Assembly: GCA_947565255.1 (NCBI GenBank)
Contig: CANOFI010000010.1
Location: 1-23,273, forward strand
Source: an uncultured Lachnospiraceae bacterium
GTDB lineage: Bacteria > Bacillota > Clostridia > Lachnospirales > Lachnospiraceae
Reading direction: 5' to 3'
Length of the DNA stretch: 23,273 nt
Positions 7,049 to 15,265 of this stretch are shown here, one piece after another. The notes below the pieces were generated by a model. The model was not told the DNA's origin. It made no database searches and was given only the letters and a program-made list of their open reading frames with translations. How positions within the stretch are numbered: position 1 is the stretch's first letter; each line of letters opens with the position of its first letter. Position numbers and translations under genes: made by a program.

Positions 7049-7869
7049 AGATTTCTCCTCTGTGCCCGCTTTTTATTGCGGAATTCAATCGGTGATTTCT
7101 GGTACATTTCCTTAAAATTTCTATAAAAAGAGCGCTCGCTTGAAAATCCGGTCATCCTGGCAATTTCAGAAATGGATAAATCTGTCTTGTACAGAAGGGG
7201 GCGCGCACGGTCCAGACGCCTTGAAATGACCAGCGCATGCGGAGTTTTCCCGGTGTATTCGGTAATGCAGGCGGACAGCCGGGAGGGGCTCATGTGGAGA
7301 GAGCCGGCAATGGCGGCTATGCTCAAATCTCCGTCTAAATGCGTTTCGATAAAATTGAAAAAACGGCTGATTATATAAGAAGGACTGACCGGGTCAAATG
7401 GAATCAGCTTCCGTTTCTGAAATAAGTCTTCCAATATAACAGTCAGATACCCCTTTTCTAAAAATGGAATCGCATGCTGCTTGTAGGATTTGCTGATGCC
7501 GGTTCTGGCGAGTTCGCCAATGGCTTCAAGCGTCGAAGGTGCTAACTCTTCTCTGCGAAACGTGCATTGATCCAGATGAAATTCCGTGAGCTGGTATGTA
7601 AAATCGGAAATAAGCGCTGCATCAAAGACACAGGTGATTTCCTTACAGTAATTTTTTGTCTCGGGTTTATGAAGCTGGTTGGGAAAGACAAGAATGAGGT
7701 CTCCCTTTTTTAAATGGTAACATTCCTGGTCGATATAGAACATATGTTCCCCTCTGGCGATATAGGATAATTCTGCCTGTCTGTGCAGATGCAGATGGCA
7801 GTTATTATTTTCCGCTACAAATCCTAAATATGGGGCTTTTTGAAAATGATATGCCGGTTTTTCTTTCAT
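7045..7869 (-). CDS. AraC-family transcriptional regulator (first gene of pair)
   Basis: Predicted AraC/XylS regulator, 274 residues, paralogous in layout to the following gene. The N-terminal cupin-like region has HLHLHRQAELSYIARGEH and KKGDLILVFPNQLHKPE. The C-terminal DNA-binding region carries two helix-turn-helix units (about 181-202, SIAAIAGSLHMSPSRLSA; about 231-252, SISEIARMTGFSSERSFYR), followed by the family's usual FRNKKR tail. The ATG at 7869 has an AAGGGG site (7878-7883 on the plus strand) upstream. It has a clear promoter (7974-8002) and a ~98-nt leader containing hairpins. It is transcribed divergently from the pectate lyase and first in a two-gene operon. A role in pectin or cellulose-derived sugar sensing is inferred from position only. 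Confidence 0.92.
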   Translation of the reverse strand: MKEKPAYHFQKAPYLGFVAENNNCHLHLHRQAELSYIARGEHMFYIDQECYHLKKGDLILVFPNQLHKPETKNYCKEITCVFDAALISDFTYQLTEFHLDQCTFRREELAPSTLEAIGELARTGISKSYKQHAIPFLEKGYLTVILEDLFQKRKLIPFDPVSPSYIISRFFNFIETHLDGDLSIAAIAGSLHMSPSRLSACITEYTGKTPHALVISRRLDRARPLLYKTDLSISEIARMTGFSSERSFYRNFKEMYQKSPIEFRNKKRAQRRNL

Positions 7870-7902
7870 GGTGGGTTCCCCTTTTTGAACTGTGATTCTA
7901 TC

Positions 7903-7945
7903 ATGAATCTGCGATTCATAACTGCCATTCGCCGCTCGTCGAATG
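7903..7945 (-). promoter_or_regulatory. Two tandem inverted repeats in the AraC operon leader
   Basis: CATTCG (7926-7931) and CGAATG (7940-7945) form one inverted repeat; ATGAATC (7903-7909) and GATTCAT (7913-7919) form a second with a 3-base centre. Both lie between the promoter (7974-8002) and the start codon at 7869, so they could be operators for autoregulation or RNA hairpins in the 5' leader. A further pairing, AATGAG (7942-7947) with CTCATT (7971-7976), would overlap the -10 element. Confidence 0.5.
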
Positions 7946-7973
7946 AGGAAACGTATTCTTCTCGTTAACGCTC

Positions 7974-8002
7974 ATTGTATCATAAAAACAAGGCTTCTTC
8001 AA
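7974..8002 (-). promoter_or_regulatory. Sigma-A promoter of the AraC pair
   Basis: On the minus strand TTGAAG (8002-7997), a 17-bp spacer and TACAAT (7979-7974) form a good sigma-A promoter. The start point would be about 7967, giving a leader of about 98 nt. Confidence 0.7.
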
Positions 8003-8016
8003 TAAAAAATAGAAAT

Positions 8017-8043
8017 TGTCATATTTTACATCGGTAAATGACA
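8017..8043. promoter_or_regulatory. Imperfect dyad upstream of the pectate lyase gene
   Basis: TGTCA (8017-8021) and TGACA (8039-8043) flank an inner pair TTTAC (8025-8029) and GTAAA (8034-8038). This 27-bp interrupted dyad sits just upstream of the AraC promoter and about 125 bp upstream of the pectate lyase start. It is a plausible regulator site in the divergent control region. No strong promoter for the pectate lyase was found; a TATACA at 8077-8082 lacks a good -35, as expected of activator-dependent promoters. Confidence 0.35.
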
Positions 8044-8168
8044 TACATAGGAACGATAAAAATGGTAAAATTCAATTATACATTTTTTGTATGGAAATAT
8101 GGAACTGCAATAAGAAAAAAGGTGGATTTTTGGATTGTTTTTGAATTTCAGAAAGGATGTGGAAGACA

Positions 8169-10781
8169 GTGAGAAGGCACCCATGGAAAAGGAAAACAGC
8201 GGTTTTGACAGGGATATGCTGCGCTGCGCTTTTGTGGACAAACCCTGTGGCTGCAAGAGTGACAGAGGAAGAGGCAGGGCATTCCATAGCAATCAGCCAG
8301 CTTCCGGGGACAACCGTAACGGAGAAATCTTATGACAAAAGCTTTATGTCCCTGACCGGATATGTAGAAGAGGGAATCAGCGACCGGAGTGTTTATTATG
8401 ACGAGTATGTGAAATATAATGAGGCATTAAAAAAACAGTTTGTTGCAGAGGGCGGAAAAGAAGAAGAGTATGTATGGCAGGATACAGCAAGTTACCGCGT
8501 GGTACATAATGAACAGGAGTTTTGTGACGCAATTGTTTCCTACGCAGAAGTTGTGGAACTTGCCGCCGATTTGAATCTTGGATACAAATATCTGGATGCA
8601 CAGGGTGTGAATACCAATGGTGTGGTAAAGCAGATCAGCGATTACAGCAAGGGCAATGCGCCGATTTCAAGTCCGGATCTGATGCGGGACGGTGTTTCAA
8701 GGATGAATCTGCAGAACAGAGACGGGTTTATGCTTTATTCCCGCAATGGAAGCACCATTTATCACTGCGAGATTGGCATTACGAACTGTAACGATGTTGT
8801 CATCCGCAACATTGGAATTCAGGGACTGAACGAGTGGGACGATTTGGATGCCGGCATGAGCGGAACGCCGGGCGGTCATAAACGGTATGACTGGGACAAC
8901 ATTTCCGTTTTTGAGAGCAAAAATGTCTGGATTGACCATTGCAGTCTTGGAATTGCTTATGACGGTTCGGTCGATATTACGGATGCTTCAACGGTGACTC
9001 TTTCCTGGAATGTAATCGGTGAGCCGGACGAAAGACTGATGCAGGAAATGCAGAATACAATGGACTATATGGAGGAAAAGTATAAAAAAGGTGAAGGACT
9101 TCGCTTTTACACCGCACTTCGGGACGGCGGGGCGACGAAAGAACAGATTATGGCATTTTCTCTGCTGAATGATAAGGTGCATGCATTTAGCTGCAGCGAG
9201 GGATATTATGAAAAAAATATTTACGACCGGATTACCATGGCGTTTAACTTCTATAAAAATTCCTGTCAGCGTGTACCGCAGATACGCTGCGGCAATGCGC
9301 ATATGTATAACTGCTGGATTAATTCAGATGATTATATCAGGGCATGTGAGGATATGGCAGAGGCCCGTTCTTATGCTGGGAAAAAAGGGTGTTCCGTATT
9401 GGGGCTTTGCCGGGCCAACAGTGCACTGGGCGGTTCTACAATAGGGACAGATACCTGTGTGTTTGAAGGAGTCATCAATCCGATTATTGGTTCTGAAATA
9501 CAGGGCTTTGGCACGGTTGATCTGGGATATCAGTATGGAGCCGTCAATCACAATCTGATTGTGAATTCTTCTACGAGACGGTATGGGAAAGAATCGTATA
9601 TCGGTTCCAGCTGGGATAACAACGGGGATAATGCTTTTGTGACGGCGAACCACTGGAATGGGAATAAAGTGTCGTTTAACGATTTTAAGTGGGCAAAATG
9701 GAAAGATATAACAAAAGATGCCTCTAAGGCATCGGACACGGTAATTTATCTTCCGGAATCCGAAGCGGCAAAGTTTGGATACGGCGAATTTTATGAAAAA
9801 TTTTATATCGGAACAGAGGAACTGGGGTATGACTATCAGATTGTTCCCCTGGAAGAGGTGAAGGATACACTCACAAAATACAGCGGCTGCGGGAAGGTTT
9901 CTCTGAGCGGGGCCGAATGGCTGCAGACGGAATATGAGACAGAGAAAACAGGAAACAGGGTGGTGTTTGATTTCCAGGATGGTGCGCAGAAGGCGCAGGA
10001 GATTATCAAAAATGTGGCATCGGGAAGCTGTGTATCGGTTCCGGATGTGGAAGAGCGGGAAGGATATACCTTTACAGGCTGGTACACAAAGGAATATTAT
10101 GCGGACGAAAACGGAGAGGCAGCGTATCGGGAGATTCCTTTTACAGAGGAAACGCCGGTCAGCCAGGACACCTATGTCTTTGCAAAATGGGACAGAAATA
10201 TATACAGGCTTTCTCTGGAGTTAAACGGAGGAACTGCTGTAAATCCTGAAAATACTGTATTCGAATGTCTGTATAATTCCATTTTCCTGACCAGTAAATT
10301 AAATTCCCTGGTTGAGCGGGAGGGTTATGTATTAGAAGGATGGTATACGGACGCCGGATTGACAAATAGGGTCTCTTCCATGAGAATTTTACAGAATACG
10401 GTTCTCTATGCCAAATGGAAGGAGGCGCCAGAGGCATCAGAAAAGCCGCAGATTTCCAGTGCTCCAAAACCGTCTGGTACTGAGCCAGATGATTCTCAGG
10501 CCCCCACGCCGTCAAAGGGGCCGGAAAAATCTCCCGGTGTGACCGGTACGGGTACGCCGATTACGTCGCCGGAGGCAAGCAAAAAGCCGGCACAGCAAAA
10601 AGGGGATGTAGACGGCAATGGAAAAATAGAGCTGCATGATGCGCAGATGGCATTGAAAAAGGCGCTTAATTTAATCACGCTGGATACGCAGCAGAAGGAA
10701 GCAGCTGATTACGATGGCAACGGTAAAGTAGAACTGTCCGATGCCCAGATGATATTAAAGAAAGCATTGAATCTGATATAA
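8169..10781 (+). CDS. Secreted PL1 pectate lyase with InlB-type repeats and type I dockerin
   Basis: Predicted extracellular enzyme cleaving polygalacturonate by beta-elimination. The GTG at 8169 is preferred because AGAAAGGA (8150-8157) lies 11 bases ahead; the ATG at 8157 abuts that site. Residue numbers here count from the ATG. A signal peptide (basic RRHPWKRK, hydrophobic core, cleavage near VAA-RV at about 33) precedes the PL1 beta-helix (about 110-500). It carries VWIDHCS (257-263), DGSVDIT (269-275) and the catalytic-type RVPQIRCGNAH (372-382, Arg377). Two InlB/Flg_new-type repeats (about 602-677 and 683-755, each with GWYT and YAKW/FAKW) follow, then a Pro/Ser/Thr linker. The C-terminal type I dockerin (about 815-874) has two Ca2+ loops, DVDGNGKIELHD and DYDGNGKVELSD. 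It is divergent from the AraC pair, its likely regulators. A pectate lyase rather than pectin lyase activity is an inference. Confidence 0.9.
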   Translation: MRRHPWKRKTAVLTGICCAALLWTNPVAARVTEEEAGHSIAISQLPGTTVTEKSYDKSFMSLTGYVEEGISDRSVYYDEYVKYNEALKKQFVAEGGKEEEYVWQDTASYRVVHNEQEFCDAIVSYAEVVELAADLNLGYKYLDAQGVNTNGVVKQISDYSKGNAPISSPDLMRDGVSRMNLQNRDGFMLYSRNGSTIYHCEIGITNCNDVVIRNIGIQGLNEWDDLDAGMSGTPGGHKRYDWDNISVFESKNVWIDHCSLGIAYDGSVDITDASTVTLSWNVIGEPDERLMQEMQNTMDYMEEKYKKGEGLRFYTALRDGGATKEQIMAFSLLNDKVHAFSCSEGYYEKNIYDRITMAFNFYKNSCQRVPQIRCGNAHMYNCWINSDDYIRACEDMAEARSYAGKKGCSVLGLCRANSALGGSTIGTDTCVFEGVINPIIGSEIQGFGTVDLGYQYGAVNHNLIVNSSTRRYGKESYIGSSWDNNGDNAFVTANHWNGNKVSFNDFKWAKWKDITKDASKASDTVIYLPESEAAKFGYGEFYEKFYIGTEELGYDYQIVPLEEVKDTLTKYSGCGKVSLSGAEWLQTEYETEKTGNRVVFDFQDGAQKAQEIIKNVASGSCVSVPDVEEREGYTFTGWYTKEYYADENGEAAYREIPFTEETPVSQDTYVFAKWDRNIYRLSLELNGGTAVNPENTVFECLYNSIFLTSKLNSLVEREGYVLEGWYTDAGLTNRVSSMRILQNTVLYAKWKEAPEASEKPQISSAPKPSGTEPDDSQAPTPSKGPEKSPGVTGTGTPITSPEASKKPAQQKGDVDGNGKIELHDAQMALKKALNLITLDTQQKEAADYDGNGKVELSDAQMILKKALNLI

Positions 10782-10792
10782 TATACAATATC

Positions 10793-10892
10793 AGGGGTTG
10801 CCGCAAAAACAATTGCGAAAACAATATATAGAGCACAACATCTGGTGGTATATACTATATATTGTATTAAAAACTGTTTTGCGGCAACCCCT
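10793..10892. repeat. 100-bp nested palindrome with 16-bp perfect terminal repeats
   Basis: AGGGGTTGCCGCAAAA (10793-10808) is the exact reverse complement of 10877-10892. Inside it, ACAATATATAG (10821-10831) is the exact reverse complement of CTATATATTGT (10855-10865). The whole is exactly 100 bp and fills most of the gap between the convergent pectate lyase and ABC transporter genes. It could be a bidirectional terminator-like hairpin, although neither side ends in a good U-run. Or it could be a MITE-like non-autonomous mobile element, although no target-site duplication is visible. No coding capacity. Confidence 0.75.
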
Positions 10893-10953
10893 TGTCTGTA
10901 TCATGAAACAATAGAGAAAACTGATAAACAAACCTTTAAACAAAACAAATGCG

Positions 10954-13953
10954 TTATTCTGTTCTGAGCGCCACAACCGGGTCCTTCTTTGCTGCGCTCC
11001 GGGATGGAATGATTCCGGAAATCAGTGTCAGGAACATGCTGATGAGAATCAGAATCACCGCCGCCGTAACAGGCAGAAATGCGTTCAGATTGTTGATATC
11101 TGTCAGCGCATGAATGACGGCATTAATCGGAATACAGAGCAGGTAAGTGACGAGCACACCCAACAGTCCGGATGTGAATCCGATAATAATCGTCTCTGCA
11201 TTAAACATACTGGATACATTTCTCCTGGAGGCGCCGATCGCACGCAGGATGCCGATTTCTTTCGTCCGTTCCTGTACAGAAATCAGGGTAATGACGCCAA
11301 TCATAATGGAAGAGACGATAAGGGAGATTGCCACAAATGCAATCAGGATGTAAGTAATGGCATTGATAATGGTGCTGACGGAGGACATCATAATTCCGAT
11401 ATAGTCGGTATACTGGATTTTAGATATTTCCTCTACGCCTTTATTATAATCCCTGATGACCTCTTCGATGACATCTTTGTTTTCAAAGGAGGAGGCATAC
11501 AGGTTGATGGTGCTTGGGTCGTCCAGGTCAATGTAACCCATATTTTTTAAATTGTCCTCGTAGGTGTTTTCCGAAAATTCCATGACATTGTCATAATATA
11601 ATGCACACTGCTCGGGGGTGTAGGACGGAAGTTCCGAATTCAGTGCACCGGCCAGCTGGGCTGCGCTCATGGAGGAGAGCTGGTTTTGGACCTGATCGGC
11701 ATACTGTATTTTCATCTGTTCGGACAAAACAGTAGAAAAAATTTCTTTGATTTGTTCGTCCCCCATGGAGGTGACATAACTTGCAGCATCCGTCTGGCTC
11801 ATGCCCATCTGCTGTATTAATGCCTGGGTTATGATTGCCTCCATATCTGCCCTGGTCATGTTCTGCATCTGCTGCCCGACCATGCCGGATAGCTCTTCGT
11901 CGCTTATTACACATTTGATGCGGGAATATATGGCGGCTTTTTCGGCCTCATCCAGTCCTTCGATATGTTTTAAAAGCGCGCTCTGTTTCTCAGCATCTGA
12001 AATCGCTCCTTCCTCGTCTTCAAATGGAAGGCCGGTTAAAATGTCTTTTTCCGGTTCGTTTTTCTGCTTTTCAATCATCTCGGATTTGCTGGAATTTTCG
12101 ATGACATATTTGGTCAGATCATGGGTGTAGCCGATGGAACCAGTTAGCATAGTGGCTTCCACGTCTTCCTTCGGCCGGATAATACCGGTAACTTTCAGAC
12201 TTAGGCCCTGGTCATACAAAAGCTGCAGCCCCGCCTCTGTTTCCCTGAGATCCACATAAATGCCGGATTTTTCATCGTAGGAGTAGCAGTCTGCATTCAG
12301 AATGGTTTTAAACTGCAGGCCGCACATATCCTTGTAGGACCATTTGTTCAGATTGGCTTCCAGCCCGTTCCCATTCATGGCAGCTTCCATAATTGCATCC
12401 ATGGTTTCTTTGGATTCGAGTCCGAGTGCGTACAACACAACATCGTTTAATTCGTTGTTCTGGTCAACGACCAGGACAATTTCATCGTAGCTGTCGGGCC
12501 ACTCTCCGGAAATTACATCATACTGCTCTTTAAGCAGCTTGTTCACCGGCTCGCCGTTTTTTCCCGGAAGAAGCTCCTGCCATAAGGAGATGGACATATT
12601 GTTCATTCCCATTATGGAGGCGGTAGATGTATTTTCCATTGTATTTCTCATGGCAGAGACATCCATTCCCATAGTTTCGGAAACCAGATCCTGCATCAGC
12701 TGCTGCGTATCGGATTTGATAATCGTTCCGTCCACACTTTTTGTATATACCTGTAAATCCAGGTCATAGGAGTACTGTACGCCGCTCAATGCGTTCTTTA
12801 GTCTTCCGCCTTCCTTATTTTTTTCATTCTCGATGTATGCCTTAAATGATTTTAAGTCATTTTCGCTGACTTCAATATTGCTCATGGCATTGATGATGTC
12901 GTACATTGCGGATTTCTGGTATACGGCGTCTTTTTTATGTTCTGTTTTATCCGCATGTATATTCATAAATGTTTCCATAATGGAGGTCAGGTCGGTCGTC
13001 TGGTGCTCAATCATCAGAGGATAGGCGGACAATGCATTTTCCTGCACTTCGTCGATATACCCGGTGAGGCCCTGGGAAATTGCCAGCACAAGGGAAATTC
13101 CAATGATACCAATGCTTCCGGCAAATGAAGTTAAAATGGTACGTCCTTTTTTGGTGAACAGATTTTTCAGGGAGAGAGAAAATGCTGTTCGAAATGACAT
13201 GGACGGATGTTTGATGCGCTCGTTTCTTTCTAATTTTTCTTTATCGCGCGCGGTTTCCTCTTTACATTCCTGGTCAGTCAGAGGCCTGGAATCTTCGGTT
13301 ATTTCCCCATCCAGCATGCGGATGGTCCGGCTGGAGTATTTTTTGGCCAAGTCCGGATTGTGCGTGACCATGATAATCAGGCGATCATCTGCAATTTTCT
13401 TTAAAATTTCCATGACCTGTACACTGGTTTCGGTATCGAGTGCGCCGGTCGGCTCATCAGCCAGAATGATGTCAGGATTGTTTACCAGCGCTCTTGCGAT
13501 TGCGACGCGCTGCATTTGTCCGCCGGATAATTCGCTCGGTTTTTTTGAGAGCTGGCTTCCAAGTCCCACCTCTTCCAATGCCTGTACGGCACGTTTTCTT
13601 CGCTCTGATTTGGACACGCCGGACAGTGTCAGGGCAAGCTCGACATTTTGCAGTACGGACTGGTGCGGAATCAGGTTGTAGCTTTGGAATACGAATCCGA
13701 TAGAATGATTCCGGTAGGTGTCCCAGTCCCGGTCTTTGTAGTCTTTTGTGGAGCGTCCGTTGATAATCAGGTCGCCTTCGGTGTAATGGTCAAGCCCTCC
13801 GATAAGATTCAGCATCGTTGTTTTACCGCATCCGGAAGGGCCGAGAATTGCTACAAATTCATTGCTTCGGAACGTAAGACTGATTCCTTTCAGGGCATGG
13901 ACGGTATTTTCGCCGGAAAGGTAATTTTTCTTTATGTTTTTCAATTCTAGCAT
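10954..13953 (-). CDS. MacB-like ABC transporter, fused ATPase-permease with large extracytoplasmic domain
   Basis: Single-polypeptide ABC protein of 999 residues. The N-terminal ATPase (about 1-225) shows Walker A GPSGCGKTT (38-46), the Q-loop FVFQSYN, signature LSGGQ (142-146), Walker B IILADEP (162-168) and H-loop His198. The permease has one helix at about 271-296, a region of about 550 residues predicted outside the membrane (about 300-850, with many Gln/Met-rich helices and a YSYDLDLQVY segment), then three helices in the last ~145 residues. The coupling motif KEIGILRAIGASRR and the terminal SRSAAKKDPVVALR are typical of the MacB/FtsX superfamily. Members act as mechanotransmitters for export of peptides, antibiotics or lipoproteins; the substrate here is unknown. 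The ATG has GGAGG (13962-13966 on the plus strand). No two-component system or lipoprotein partner is adjacent. Confidence 0.93.
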   Translation of the reverse strand: MLELKNIKKNYLSGENTVHALKGISLTFRSNEFVAILGPSGCGKTTMLNLIGGLDHYTEGDLIINGRSTKDYKDRDWDTYRNHSIGFVFQSYNLIPHQSVLQNVELALTLSGVSKSERRKRAVQALEEVGLGSQLSKKPSELSGGQMQRVAIARALVNNPDIILADEPTGALDTETSVQVMEILKKIADDRLIIMVTHNPDLAKKYSSRTIRMLDGEITEDSRPLTDQECKEETARDKEKLERNERIKHPSMSFRTAFSLSLKNLFTKKGRTILTSFAGSIGIIGISLVLAISQGLTGYIDEVQENALSAYPLMIEHQTTDLTSIMETFMNIHADKTEHKKDAVYQKSAMYDIINAMSNIEVSENDLKSFKAYIENEKNKEGGRLKNALSGVQYSYDLDLQVYTKSVDGTIIKSDTQQLMQDLVSETMGMDVSAMRNTMENTSTASIMGMNNMSISLWQELLPGKNGEPVNKLLKEQYDVISGEWPDSYDEIVLVVDQNNELNDVVLYALGLESKETMDAIMEAAMNGNGLEANLNKWSYKDMCGLQFKTILNADCYSYDEKSGIYVDLRETEAGLQLLYDQGLSLKVTGIIRPKEDVEATMLTGSIGYTHDLTKYVIENSSKSEMIEKQKNEPEKDILTGLPFEDEEGAISDAEKQSALLKHIEGLDEAEKAAIYSRIKCVISDEELSGMVGQQMQNMTRADMEAIITQALIQQMGMSQTDAASYVTSMGDEQIKEIFSTVLSEQMKIQYADQVQNQLSSMSAAQLAGALNSELPSYTPEQCALYYDNVMEFSENTYEDNLKNMGYIDLDDPSTINLYASSFENKDVIEEVIRDYNKGVEEISKIQYTDYIGIMMSSVSTIINAITYILIAFVAISLIVSSIMIGVITLISVQERTKEIGILRAIGASRRNVSSMFNAETIIIGFTSGLLGVLVTYLLCIPINAVIHALTDINNLNAFLPVTAAVILILISMFLTLISGIIPSRSAAKKDPVVALRTE

Positions 13954-14005
13954 CGCGGTTGCCTCCTGTTATAATTGTGCGTTAGTTTCTGCATTGGCTC
14001 ACTGT

Positions 14006-14039
14006 CTATTACATTACCAATAGTTACCTTGTTTTTCAA
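14006..14039 (-). promoter_or_regulatory. Promoter of the ABC transporter gene with a dyad over the -10
   Basis: On the minus strand TTGAAA (14039-14034), a 17-bp spacer and TAATGT (14016-14011) form a promoter. CTATT (14006-14010) and AATAG (14019-14023) are an inverted repeat centred on the -10 element, suitable for a repressor. No regulator gene is next to it. Confidence 0.55.
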
Positions 14040-14079
14040 GTAAAATTCCATGAAAATTTCGTGAATTTCTTTTTGTAAA

Positions 14080-14108
14080 TTGCAAATTAAAAAAAAGTAT
14101 ATTATACT
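14080..14108 (+). promoter_or_regulatory. Sigma-A promoter of the phosphoesterase operon
   Basis: TTGCAA (14080-14085), a 17-bp A-rich spacer and TATACT (14103-14108). The start point would be about 14115, giving a leader of about 44 nt. Confidence 0.75.
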
Positions 14109-14158
14109 AAGTGTCAATGGCAAAATGGTTTGATTTTATTGTGAAAGGAAGATAAAGC

Positions 14159-15262
14159 ATGTGGATAGCAATATTTCTTGGAGTCCTTGTAGCAATGGCG
14201 GCGGGAATCATTTACGTAATCAGCAGAGTTGGTAAATCCCGCTGGATAAAAAGGCTGACAAAAGAAAAGAGGCGGCTGCAGATTTTATGGGGCGCCGGGT
14301 TTGTTGCAGCGTTTTTACTTATTACAGGCTTTACAATGGGAAGTGTGAATGCGGTCATATGCCTGATTCATTTTGTTTTGTTTTTGTTGTTGTGTGATTT
14401 TGCCGCATTTCTTGTCAAAAAATATCGAAAAAAAGAATATAAATTGGATTATGCCGGAATTGCAGCGGTTGTCATAACGGCGCTATACCTTTCGGCGGCC
14501 TGGTATCTGGCGCATCATGTGTGGCGCACGGATTATCTGGTTGAGACGGAGAAGGAGGCAGGAACATTCCGCATAGTCGGGTTTGCCGATTCCCATGTCG
14601 GGGCGACGTTTCATGCAGAGGGTTTCAAAAAACATATGGAAGAGATTCAGAAGGAGAATCCGGATGTGGTACTGGTTCTGGGCGATTATGTGGATGACGA
14701 CACATCGAAGGAGGACATGACTGCCTGCTGTAAGGCACTGGGAGAACTAAAGACAGCCTATGGTGTCTATTACGCGTTTGGAAACCATGACAAGGGCTAT
14801 TTTAAAGGCAGAGAGTATGATGGGGATGATTTAATCCGTGAATTGGAAAAAAATGGTGTGACTGTGCTGCAGGATGAGAGTGTGCTTGTGGATGACAGGG
14901 TTTATATTGTGGGCAGACAGGACCGCTCAGAGGAACAGCGGGGAAAATCCAGGGCAACGATGGAGGAGCTTGCAAAGCCGCTTGACAAAGATAAATTCAT
15001 TGTAGTTATGGACCACCAGCCCAATGATTATGAAGCCGAGGCGGAAGCCGGAGCTGATTTGGTATTGTCGGGGCATACCCACGGCGGACAGTTTTTTCCG
15101 GTGACCTATGTTGGAGAGTGGATTGGTGCAAACGACAAAACCTATGGAAAGGAGAAGCGGGGCGGGACAGAGTTTATTGTCACCTCCGGCATTTCGGACT
15201 GGGCAATGAAATTTAAAACGGGATGTAAATCTGAATATATTGTGGTAGATGTGGAGGAATAG
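14159..15262 (+). CDS. Membrane-bound calcineurin-like metallophosphoesterase
   Basis: Predicted metal-dependent phosphoesterase of the YkuE/YaeI type, 367 residues. Four hydrophobic helices (about 1-22, 41-61, 63-86, 97-122) anchor it, and the catalytic domain follows (about 136-366). The full metal-binding set is present: D144-S-H146, GD176YVDD, GNHD (208-211), DHQ (285-287) and GHTHGG (305-310). Family members hydrolyse phosphomonoesters or phosphodiesters, and some act on lipid-linked substrates; the substrate here is not known. The start has GAAAGGA at 14143-14149 and its own promoter upstream. The next gene starts three bases after the stop, so the two are cotranscribed and probably translationally coupled. 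Confidence 0.9.
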   Translation: MWIAIFLGVLVAMAAGIIYVISRVGKSRWIKRLTKEKRRLQILWGAGFVAAFLLITGFTMGSVNAVICLIHFVLFLLLCDFAAFLVKKYRKKEYKLDYAGIAAVVITALYLSAAWYLAHHVWRTDYLVETEKEAGTFRIVGFADSHVGATFHAEGFKKHMEEIQKENPDVVLVLGDYVDDDTSKEDMTACCKALGELKTAYGVYYAFGNHDKGYFKGREYDGDDLIRELEKNGVTVLQDESVLVDDRVYIVGRQDRSEEQRGKSRATMEELAKPLDKDKFIVVMDHQPNDYEAEAEAGADLVLSGHTHGGQFFPVTYVGEWIGANDKTYGKEKRGGTEFIVTSGISDWAMKFKTGCKSEYIVVDVEE

Positions 15263-15265
15263 CAA

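Noticed and set aside
13064..13681. Plus-strand open frame of about 205 codons inside the ABC transporter gene
   Set aside because: It mirrors the conserved ATPase domain on the opposite strand and has no recognisable domain of its own.
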